A stretch of 64,000 bases of DNA from assembly GCA_903813345.2 (NCBI GenBank), contig CAIIXF020000001.1, positions 49,925,885 to 49,989,884 of the forward strand, in the 5' to 3' direction. This DNA comes from Owenia fusiformis. Taxonomy: Eukaryota > Annelida > Polychaeta > Sabellida > Oweniidae. How positions within the stretch are numbered: position 1 is the stretch's first letter; the number at the start of each line of letters is the position of its first letter. Of the stretch, positions 36,101 to 42,700 are shown piece after piece. The position numbers and the translations under genes are program-made. The notes beneath the pieces were generated by a model. It saw nothing but the letters and a program-made list of their open reading frames with translations. It did no database searches and was not told the DNA's origin.

Positions 36101-37612
36101 ATACCAAATCCATCAAGAAATTGCAACTTCACATAAAAAATCCCAAATTCATTTGAATTTGACCATTGGGACAATGATAGGACAATAATATCAATTACTA
36201 AACTAACTGTCTAATATTGTATCCTGTATTATCTTTAAACTAAAAATTTGCAAGGGTAAACTTCTAATTCAGCCAAAAGCGAGTAAATGAAATAACAAAA
36301 TGAATCATATGAATACAGACATCTGTTTGCACATTATTCAGGTGAAACTTATTGAAGGGGCCTCCATATTTGTGCGCTTGTGTGACGCCAGGAGAGATGA
36401 TGAAATGCCAGATCAAGTTGATGATGACAAGCTGGTATGTTCAAGTTTTGCCATTGAAAAACCAAAAGAAAATTGAAACATAATTGTATGAATAATATAT
36501 TCTTCTGTTCGAACAGGTCTTTCACAGTGAGGAATTAATTTGTTACTTGTAAAAATTGAACTTAACTTTGTTGGTGAAATCAGAAAGAGTGAATTTTCTT
36601 TCAGTTTCTCCTCAGGCTTAATATGGCTTTTCAAGGTTCAATAGGAGACTTTGAATGGACCTTCATGCATAGTTCGAAAATATAATCATCAGAGAAGGTT
36701 ATAAACCATGAAATCAACTCTAAAGCCTAACAATTGTTGGACCAATTATTGGCTGTATATTACAATGTGCCTTTAATGATTATTGCTTTTTAGAGACAAA
36801 ATAACCTAAAATATTTAACTGCCATTTTTTAGATTGAGTTGAATACAGACTACCTTCCCCCAGGCATTGTAGAGCTGTATTCCAGAGAGAATAGGGGCCA
36901 ACCTCTCCATTCTCTAATCCCCTCTGGCAAGGATGTTGATACATTTGGAAGCAGTCTTGCCGAGAAATTCAAAAATGTTAGTTTGACCTCAATGGAGGTT
37001 ACCCTTTTCAATAGTTTTATGTTGCTACACTTCATGAGAGATAATTCTTTTTGTCAAGTCTTATGCCTCTGTCACATTTGATCTGTAGCAATCAAATGGT
37101 GGCTGTAGCTTCCCAAAATTGAGAGAAATATGCAGCATTAAATATAGGGATAAGCAGTACGAATCGATTTTCTGTATCTATTTTTTTGAAACCTAGGCCA
37201 CTGTACACCTGTCATAGAGCAAATGTGACTGAGGCTTTACTGAGTCAGAATTACCGTTCCACAACTTAATACATGTACCTATACTGTATAAGTAGCTCGT
37301 ACTTATTTCATATGCAAACTCCCATGAAGTGATGTGACAGTTACCTTTGGGCCATTAAGATCTTATAAGCATCAAATCTTGATATTTTATTCTATTGAGA
37401 GGATAATACATATGCTAGTGCTACAAGCCTAAGGTCCTCAGTGATGGTACATCTTAGTGATCTAAGAAAAGTGAAATAATAGGAAAATGCACCAGTTTAT
37501 GATTTGATTTCATTAAATGTTGAGTTATAGTTATAACTGGTTATATGGAGGTCATGCATCATTCTTTCCATTTCAGTTGGTGTACAAGCTTTATGAAGAA
37601 GGAAACACTTGA
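109..37612 (+). CDS. CCDC17: CCDC17-like protein gene, 29 exons, 5' end outside window
   Basis: Role: poorly characterised coiled-coil protein; no reaction is assigned here. Sequence: 29 exons join in phase into 1513 residues plus TGA, starting mid-codon at 109. Exon coordinates are given in the three block entries that follow. Visible order is an N-terminal charged coiled-coil region (about 1-520), a conserved CCDC17 core (about 340-700, with AYLRDGG, GFVVFYDYVL, ISGRWKLPLRA and YGQAEIYLRLVNYRDA), then about 800 further residues with C2-like beta-rich stretches. Those core motifs match what I recall of vertebrate CCDC17. The vertebrate proteins I recall are about 620 residues and stop soon after the RLVN motif, so this one is much longer. 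Three junctions use GTT-type donors or have alternatives: exon 2 could end at 1606 or 1633, and exon 22 is taken to 33270. Identity is good for the core and inferred for the tail by phase and lack of stops. Confidence 0.85.
4683..4972. repeat. Short inverted-repeat element (GGCGTAGCCAG ends)
   Basis: Left end GGGGCGTAGCCAG and right end CTGGCTACACCTA are near-complementary. Inside, GGGGGGTGCGATTGTGG is mirrored by a GGGGGTGCGATCACAACC stretch beside CACACCCCCCC. It lies in the intron between exons 8 and 9 of the CCDC17-like gene. A MITE-like or degenerate dispersed repeat. A related short element is at 51572-51758. Confidence 0.5.
6240..10320 (+). repeat. Left satellite array of the foldback element
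   Basis: About 45 tandem, imperfect copies of a unit near 90 bp, with the core GCATTTTCAAAAAGCTTTAC, then ATTGGCCATTTTCC and TTACATTCTTGGACTTAGA, ending in ATTTTACGATCTATAGAAG or a TTTTGCGATTGAAAGTTGTG variant. Some spacers contain CTTGATAACTTTCAAGG or ACGAAGCAAAGTTGTG. Higher-order duplication is visible: 7120-7314 and 8497-8691 are almost identical, as are 6917-7117 and 7383-7577. Short ORFs across it translate the repeat and are not genes. Confidence 0.93.
10330..11125. other. Unique core of the foldback element
   Basis: Between the arrays lies about 800 bp of non-repetitive sequence. It has no convincing ORF. It contains CCGGAAGTGTTTTCTCTGAG near 10481, nearly repeated at about 56958 (+) and 58072-58102 (-). 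It also has two CTGCGCATG motifs near 10691 and 10707. Confidence 0.6.
11130..12985 (-). repeat. Right satellite array of the foldback element (inverted)
   Basis: About 20 copies of the same unit in reverse complement (TAAGTCCAAGAATGTAA, then GGAATATGGCCAATGTAAAG and CTTTTTGAAAATGCATGCC). It mirrors the left array but is less than half as long, so the arms have expanded or contracted unequally. Confidence 0.93.
13171..13315. repeat. Small dispersed inverted repeat, copy 1
   Basis: Outer ends GGTCACATTTGCTCTGAT and ATCAGAGTAAATGTGACC are inverted, with an inner pair near AGTATTTTTTTCAAACTC / GTTTTGAACAAAATACTCA. A second copy of the family is at about 39978-40115. Confidence 0.6.
13430..13625. 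repeat. Palindromic AT-rich intronic repeat
   Basis: ATATCCACTCATGGATAT occurs twice (about 13515 and 13585) around a CACTCATTCACTGCGCTCAC centre, with ATATCTTCACTC and GAAGATATC inverted around it. It lies just upstream of exon 12 of the CCDC17-like gene. No coding potential. Confidence 0.4.
13798..16001 (+). CDS. CCDC17: CCDC17-like exons 12-15: first part of C-terminal extension
   Basis: Exons: 13798-13924, 14347-14635, 15151-15304, 15893-16001. They continue in phase across the 7.7-kb intron 11 that holds the foldback element: AG at 6113-6114 joins A at 13798 to read INRVSPEALEVGENNVLGFQ. Exons 12-13 have alternating hydrophobic strands (NNVLGFQVDRV, VLIVRFYLRHVGR, LVAWGAISIMARK), which suggest a beta-sandwich, probably C2-like. 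Exon 14 has YTPPIPEPHTIPLEYQHRP. Exon 15 ends in an acidic stretch (SDASDDEDENT). I do not recall a named domain for this part. Membership rests on phase, strand, splice signals and lack of stops. Confidence 0.75.
15335..15520 (+). repeat. Dispersed repeat family (GTGGTGACATT / TGTAACAAATG), copy
   Basis: Shares the order CACTACCAAAAGTGGTG, CATATTGTTATAGT, TTTGGCAGTTG, CTGTAACAAATGG, then AGGTGGTGACATT and GCATGTTAATGCCTTG with copies near 27715, 30660, 40605, 42905 and (inverted) 49985. All are intronic or intergenic. No ORF is conserved between copies. Confidence 0.6.
16518..18918 (-). CDS. Calexcitin/SCP-like EF-hand calcium-binding protein, nested gene
   Basis: Role: calcium-binding sensor or buffer of the invertebrate calexcitin / sarcoplasmic calcium-binding protein group, probably cytosolic. 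Exons on the minus strand: 18918-18792, 17351-17167, 16745-16518. They join in phase to 179 residues plus TAA. EF-hand loops: DKDKDGVMGYED in the first exon (EF1) and DTNNDGLISHEE in the last (EF4), both with the D-x-(D/N)-x-D-G pattern; the middle hands are degenerate (for example DVPGFMTFDNY). The end YLEYMCNTDQNNLNRYFGPL resembles the calexcitin C-terminus. Family members are about 190 residues, so only the N-terminus is missing; no start exon was recognised. The donor of the first visible exon is GTTAGG; the stronger GTAAGA 10 bp earlier breaks the frame. The gene lies wholly inside intron 15 of the CCDC17-like gene, on the opposite strand. Confidence 0.78.
19725..20035. repeat. Dispersed repeat, inverted partner of 44455-44770
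   Basis: CAAAGATGACATACGCTTAT, AACGCTTCGAATGATATTAT and a CGAAGGTGG end all recur in reverse complement at 44455-44770 with scattered differences. The short minus-strand ORF here follows the repeat and is not supported as a gene. Confidence 0.6.
20233..26298 (+). mobile_element. Tandem array of four Helentron-like (HINE-type) non-autonomous units
   Basis: Four head-to-tail units start with TTATTTATTCTTCCTCCCTC at about 20352, 21725, 23097 and 24931 (spacings about 1373, 1372 and 1834). Three units (1, 2 and 4) end in the perfect hairpin AAGATTGCTTGCAATCTT followed by CTAG (hairpins at 21703, 23075 and 26277). Unit 3 has a modified end near 24897-24930. The array opens with AGGAGGCCCCATC (twice) and units end with GGGCCTCCGTAAG, so the outer sequences are sub-terminal inverted repeats. 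A 3' hairpin followed by CTRR, sub-terminal inverted repeats and tandem copies are known hallmarks of Helitron/Helentron rolling-circle elements. Each unit holds two (unit 3: three) roughly 450-bp sub-repeats rich in AGGTCA. No Rep/helicase ORF is present. Confidence 0.6.
26695..27292. mobile_element. TA-flanked terminal-inverted-repeat miniature element
   Basis: The left end CAGGGCGTCAAATAAGTCTG and right end CAGACTTGTTTGACACCCTG form inverted repeats that continue through GTTCTCCCCCCTTAAC / GTTAAGGGGGGAGAAC. It is flanked by TA on both sides (26693-26694, 27293-27294), as for Tc1/mariner-type insertion. The interior (about 26930-27030) has an open stretch reading RVEKLIEDQPEDKLHSHEV before a stop, perhaps a transposase remnant. 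Not autonomous. Confidence 0.7.
27715..28060 (+). repeat. Dispersed repeat family (GTGATGACATATTG) fused to AGGTCA-rich segment
   Basis: Starts with CACTACCAAAAAGTGATGAC and CATATTGTTATGGTCTCC, then GGCAGTTGGCG and CTGTAACAGATT, and runs into AAGGTCAGAAAAGGTCAAAA. The same order, inverted, occurs at about 49985-51270, so both parts belong to one repeat family related to the 20-26 kb array. Confidence 0.55.
28688..28800. repeat. Inverted repeat just upstream of exon 16
   Basis: TATGTCACTATGACGTGAAA at about 28689 is mirrored by TTTCACGTCATAGTGATATA near 28777, forming a stem of about 28 bp with short internal palindromes. It lies about 70 bp before the exon 16 acceptor. A perfect TGACGTCA is also near 28632. 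Confidence 0.55.
28868..37612 (+). CDS. CCDC17: CCDC17-like exons 16-29: C2-like C-terminal region and stop
   Basis: Exons: 28868-28987, 29163-29318, 30524-30637, 31177-31347, 32256-32492, 32605-32691, 33174-33270, 34013-34083, 34328-34423, 35158-35265, 35783-35938, 36342-36434, 36833-36976, 37577-37612 (TGA 37610-37612). Exons 16-18 read DGFDLYIDGCRFLPDSVTIS, then ATATLLVKVYTIDR and GHGTLNIFVGV, which look like C2-type strands. Exons 24-27 include TQVLLVRSDSLFNT, RFLTVIIHLQEIS and ASIFVRLCDARRD, a second possible C2-like unit. The donor after GAFYM at 33261 (GTGAGT) gives a frame clash with the next exon. Extending exon 22 to 33270 with donor GTTCTC restores phase, so that model is preferred. 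The protein ends LVYKLYEEGNT. Confidence 0.78.
29715..30345. mobile_element. TA-flanked terminal-inverted-repeat miniature element, second copy type
   Basis: Ends CAGGGTGTCAAATGGCGTTG and CAACGCCATTTGACACCCTG are exact inverted repeats that extend through TGTGCCCCCCTTCCAC with GTGGAAGGGGGGCACA. Flanked by TA (29713-29714 and 30346-30347). The first 10 bp resemble those of 26695-27292, so both likely used related transposases. No intact ORF inside. Confidence 0.75.
30660..30990 (+). repeat. Dispersed repeat family (GTGGTGACATT), degenerate double copy
   Basis: GTGACCACCAGATATTGTTA, GTTGGTGTTCGG, CTGTAACAAATGACAGGTGG and GTGACATTTT are the family motifs; the last part recurs at about 30900-30980. 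It starts 22 bp after exon 18 of the CCDC17-like gene. Confidence 0.5.
31473..32076. mobile_element. TTAA-flanked foldback MITE, copy 1
   Basis: Exactly flanked by TTAA (31469-31472 and 32077-32080). Ends AGGAATATTCCTTGC and GGCAAGGAATGTTCCT are inverted, and the homology continues about 200 bp inward (CTCAACTTTGCATATAG and GAAGTGATGTCATCGACTCT mirrored by GAGTTGATGACATCACTTCC). TTAA flanks suggest a piggyBac-type transposase; that is inference. Located between exons 19 and 20 of the CCDC17-like gene. Confidence 0.75.
33320..33918. mobile_element. TTAA-flanked foldback MITE, copy 2
   Basis: Same family as 31473-32076: AGGAACATTCCTTGCC at the left, TTGCAAGGAATACCCCT at the right, TTAA at 33316-33319 and 33919-33922, and the internal GAAGTGATGTCATCGACTCT on the left arm with an inverted partner on the right arm. 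Sits between exons 22 and 23. Confidence 0.75.
34800..35125 (+). mobile_element. tRNA-derived SINE
   Basis: A head with pol III-like boxes (TAGCTCAGCAGTAG as A box, GGATTTGATCC as B box) is followed by an unrelated body (TGTTTGACTGAGTGGTCCAC, GGGTGCACATAAAAGAACAC) and a short-repeat tail GATACAATACAATACAATA. This structure is typical of SINEs. The tail ends about 35 bp before the exon 25 acceptor of the CCDC17-like gene. Confidence 0.6.
35248..35700 (+). repeat. Degenerate minisatellite matching the exon 25 end and its splice donor
   Basis: The end of exon 25 (AAATATGCCCTAGTGGAACA then G|GTAACT at 35265-35266) is echoed about ten times downstream: an almost exact copy ends at 35338, another with CCCTCGTGG ends near 35450, and more diverged ones (ATGCCATAATGGAACATG, TGCCCTCGTGGAATA) continue to 35700. 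Units are about 25-45 bp apart. Only the first is coding; reading on through the GTAACT donor meets a TAA within 13 codons. Confidence 0.8.
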
Positions 37613-38697
37613 CATTGAGGCCTATGGTCTCCTCGTTAAAGAATACAGATCGAGATGTCTACTGTATTGTTGGTGCTAAATCCCTAGTGAATATTGAATA
37701 TTGCAGAAGACTAGGAGGAGACATTATTTTGTTATAATAACAAAGAGAATTATGTGTGTGGAAGTGGATACCTTATTGGAGACCCAACTTCAACATATAA
37801 GAAATACTTGGTGCCATTATTCATAAAAATGTGGAAAGATGTGAGATATTTTCATATAATATTCTACATTTGTTGAAAATGTACAAACCCCATCAAGTGA
37901 CATGAATGACAATTTAAGAAGTCATATACCTTTTTTAGTGTATTTCAAATATGATATCACTTTGACCAATACTTTAACAACGAAAATCAAGATTATTTTT
38001 ACTTGCATCTAGTCTATTGGAAAGATGTTTCCAAATTCTGCATGTTTTTTGCATTCCATTTGCCTAAATAACTTGGGACTCAAGAAATATATTTCATGAA
38101 GCTGTGAAAGCCTCATTTTCATTTATAATTCAATTCCAAGATATGAATGTATCTACTCAAACAATTGAGAAATTGATTAATTCAAGGTGTTTACTAGGCA
38201 TTGACAGGTTTAGGGAAATGGAAAAATATTCATTTTTGAAGGTTTTTGAACATTCCATTCAAACAATTATTTACTGGTAAATATATGTAATGTATACGCC
38301 AATCCGTCCAATGAAAGTGCAATCCAGCTCTCAGTAGAAGTTGATTTACATGTATATTTAAGAGATGAAACTGTATTCTATTACAAGTATATACATGGTA
38401 AAAGCCTTCAAATGAAGATGTGTGAAGCATGAACATACATATACACAAAATATTCACTGTTTAGGCTTTAATATTTGGCTCACATGGTGAGCCTATGGAA
38501 TCGCTTACTCATTCTTCCATCTGTCAACACACCATACTTGTATATTTACATGTATACCTTTGATCCCTGCCCATACATTTGCCTTTTTGGAGAAATAGGC
38601 CTTTTCACCATGTGAGCCAACAAATAGCATTATTTTTATTTTGTCACTAGTCCAATAGTAAAAGCATTAAAACACTGTTAAAAATTGGTGAAATAAA
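37613..38697 (+). other. Probable 3' UTR of the CCDC17-like gene with poly(A) signal
   Basis: AT-rich sequence without a credible ORF follows the TGA. The first canonical AATAAA is at 38692-38697, so the transcript probably ends near 38715. A short repeat with opposed GGCTCACATGG and CCATGTGAGCC ends lies inside (about 38476-38620). No transcript evidence is available here. Confidence 0.45.
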
Positions 38698-38699
38698 AC

Positions 38700-39719
38700 G
38701 AATGAACTGTGATTTACTTATTGAAATATTGATAATTGTTTATTATGTATACACAATACAACATTTTATTGTTATTTAATTTATTTATCATAGTGACAAC
38801 AAGAGTTTATCTATTATAGTATATATATCGTAGTATATGTACATCTGAAACAACCAACTCATAGCTGTTCAATTTATGAAAAAGTGTTCATAATCAGACT
38901 ATAATAAGACCAAAACATGTTGCTATCTACACATACAAAATACACTGTAGTTCTGTTTCATTCTTTGATCCTTTATACAATGCATTAGGCACTAGGCAAG
39001 CCAGGAAATATTCTACAAAAAGTAGACATTTTTCAAGTGAATCTGAAGTCCAACGGTGGTATCAAATCCCTGTAGCTTGATGCCTCACCTAGTTTGCCTC
39101 ACCTTGCCCATAATAGATCAACTTTCATTCCAATAAAGGCCTTAGTTTATTAATTCCACATGTGTTAAAGTAGTCTATGGTACAATAAGACTTGTCCAGG
39201 TTTATCACATAATCTCCATAATATTATGTTTTCTTCTCAATTTGTGATATAATTGTTTATTTCTGGGTCTCATTTTTGATGAAAATGTACTGTATGTTAA
39301 TACCATCCATGCTTTTCAATGTCACAGCTATCTGGTTCGTTACTCTGTATACAATAGCCCTACAATAAATAAGATAAGATAAGAAAATATGACATTGTTG
39401 TTCAAATTCTGTAAATTGCAAATGGTGTACTTTATGACCAAATGTACTTGATAGGTTAAAGTGCCAGCAAAGAACAGAGAATGTAATTTTTAAAAGTGTT
39501 CAAATGTGCCCCTTATTAATTATTTGAAATAAGAATCGAGATATAAAGTCAAATGTGTTGAAGATAGAGGCTATTCAATTCATTTTAATTCATTTCATTT
39601 AAAATTTGACATGAGAAAATTTCAGACAGTGAGATGCAGTCGTGTTCAAAATCATTAGATAGAAAAATTTGTCATACAATTTTCAAAATCATCAAATAAA
39701 TAAATTATCTTGTTTCTGT
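38700..39719. other. Convergent 3' region between the CCDC17-like and SLC28-like genes
   Basis: No ORF or conserved exon. Minus-strand poly(A) signals (TTTATT on the plus strand) are at 38765-38770, 38780-38785 and 39146-39151, suitable for the SLC28-like transcript. Plus-strand AATAAA motifs also occur at about 39132 and 39364, so the two 3' UTRs may overlap. Confidence 0.4.
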
Positions 39720-42700
39720 TTACTTTTCTTCGCTAATCTTACATAAGAACCTTGATTGGGATGTTTGGGACTTGCTAGCCATGTGATTTATGGCACCTAC
39801 ATCGATGCATTGGCTCATACCTGCTATACAAGCTGTCATAAAACTGGCAAGGTTGGCACCCACAAGTGCTTTCAGCGCAATCTGAGACAAAGTGGCTGAA
39901 ACAGAAAATCCAACAAATTATCATACCTAACAGCATATTTCTAAGAGATATTTAAAGAAATATTGCTTCTAATACCTGAGTCAAATTTGCTCCGATCCAT
40001 TGGCCGGAGCCTGGCCGATTGGGTATTTTGTTCAAAATTGTATTTAGTTTTGAACAAAACACTCAATCGGTCAGGCGCCAGCCGATGAATCGGGGGAAAT
40101 GTGACCCAGGTTTTATCTAGCTTGAAAGCATTTTAGATTATTTGAATGAATGGAAAAGTCTTAAAACTTACTCTTTTTACAAGGTGCTAGTGCGCTAAAG
40201 GATCCCAGGTTCATTCCTACAGAGCCAAAGTTTGCGAAGTTGCATACAGCATAAGTCACTATTGCTTCAGATCTTTGCTGAAAGAGAATAAGAAAGAAAA
40301 TGTCATAGAGAATAACCTTTTTACCTTCAAAGTGTATTACAATGTAGCTATATCTAGCCTGTACTATGCTGATATCATCACATCTTTCTGTGTCTTGCTA
40401 TGCAAAAGATTACATACAGAGAAGACATTATGCTTACCACAGTGACTAGGTTATATAATGAGGGACATATACGATCAATCTAGAACTTTCTCAGTTTTTA
40501 AATGAAATTAATTGTGATATGATTAACAAATGGTTACAGAGATTTTGCTCCTGAGAATTCTTTTTGGCTGGTGAAGAAATGAGGATGAGACCATCTAGTG
40601 GATACAAGTGGTGACATATTGTTACAGTGTCCACCTTTTTTGGATGGTGTTTGGCGCAGTTGGCGTTTGGTGGTTGGCAACTGTAATAAATGGCAGGTGG
40701 TAACATTTTGCATGTTCATGCCTTGTTTCAAGTTAATGATATAATGCAGGAATATTCATTACACATGAGTACAATAGAAGCTCATCCAGGTCCCTTCATC
40801 CAGGGCTTCAACAGCTGCTCATCCAGGGCTTCAACAGCTGCAAGGTATAAAATAATTTAAGTAAGGGTATAAGGTAGTCACAGATAAGGTACTTACAGAT
40901 ATGAAGGGCTGGACTCCATTCTCTCTGTTTCTGATGAGTTGTCCAAGATCCAGGTAAGAGAGGAAACTGTTAATGAAGATACCTTTGCCGATCAGTTCCC
41001 CCACTCTGTAACAATCTGCCCATGCTACACCCATTAGGTAGCCCAGTGGCATGAAGATATATGCCCAGATACCCTAAAAACACTTCAGAATATAAACTTT
41101 TGCCAAGGCTTTTCACTGTCTGAACTTAGATGGTGAAGTTCAGTACTGAAATCGAACAAGTTGAAAATGCAAAATGTACATTATAAAGTCATTTGAAAAT
41201 TACTAACTAGTGTGTCTTAAAACTTACTCTTTTTACTAGGTGCTAGTGGACTAAAGGATCTAAGGTTCATTCCTACAGAGCCAAAGTTTGCGATTTCAGA
41301 ATTGAATTTTAAATCAAATAGTAAACCCTTACCATTAATATATTTTATGCAATATTCAAAACAACGCTTTCTTTTTTTCTTGGTGTTGTAGTTACACGCC
41401 CCTCTACACTGTTTCATTATCTTCAATTTTAAACTCTCAAAATCTCACCTGGAGTGTGAGATTTTCTACACCAACTCTCTCTCCAAACCAGGTGACTGTC
41501 ATGTTGAGAAACTGTAGGCCAGCAATGAAGCCAATCATGTTTACCAGTACAAAGGCAACTACCTTCACCATTGCAGAGGCACCATTGGAGAAAGCTTCAA
41601 TAGCATTTGTGTCATTCCTGTTGAATAAATGTTATGTTTTAAGATTGATACTCTGGGAAAATGAAGTTATCATAATGGTTTAACTCCCTCCTTTATATAA
41701 CATATTATGATGATTTGCTTTTCATTTGAATTTTTCAAATTTATTTACTCCTTCCTATTCAATTTGAAGACTTTTGTCTCATAGTTTTAACAATTATCAC
41801 TTGGCCTCCAGGAAGACCAGTTTTTTGTGTTACCAAGATTGAATACTATATTTCAAATCAAATCAAAGAAAGCATTTTATCAATGTATTTCAGGAATCTG
41901 ATCATTTATGACGTTTCATTAAGGTGGGAAGGGAATGGATAACTCTGAGCAACTTTGTATGCAAATTTACATAATTACTTATTCTTCTTGTTCTACCTTA
42001 ACCCAGGCTCTTTAATAAACTGCATTGTTCAAATTAAAATATTGATAAAAGCATACGATTTTTCAAACGTTATGTCCTCAACTCTTGCAAATTTCGATTT
42101 GTCTGTCTCAGGGTGGATGATCTTTGAGATGGCCAAAGCTGCAGGGGCAGACATCACACTGGCGGACACCAAGTGGCTGGCAGACACCTAACAAATATAA
42201 CAATTATAATCTTTGATCAAAGTTTACAAACACATATTAAGTATTTAGACATATATATTGGATTTAACCTCTAAAATCTAATTTCAATTCCAACATAAAC
42301 ATGGAAATAAAAACAATAACATGTGTATTAGTATTCATTGAATGACTCTCGTATTACTGTGAAAACAATAACTTTTGTATTAGTATTCATTGAATGACCC
42401 TCGTATTGCTGTGAACTGTTGTGGTGTATCATGTTGCCCTTATCATGTCATTTTTTGATTGATACACTTTAAGTTAATATTGAACTATTATTTGATCTTG
42501 AGCAAATGTCCTACCCCAAATGTTATATACAGAGCCATAACTGCCCCAGCAATAGTTGCTAGACCACAGGTAAAGATGGCACTGATTTCTGATGAAGTGA
42601 GGTCCTTCAATATGCGGCCGACTGTGACTACAGATTCTGTCTAAAATGTGCAATTATTAGTATCAGGTAACAATGACATTGAGGATTTGTTTCTAATAAT

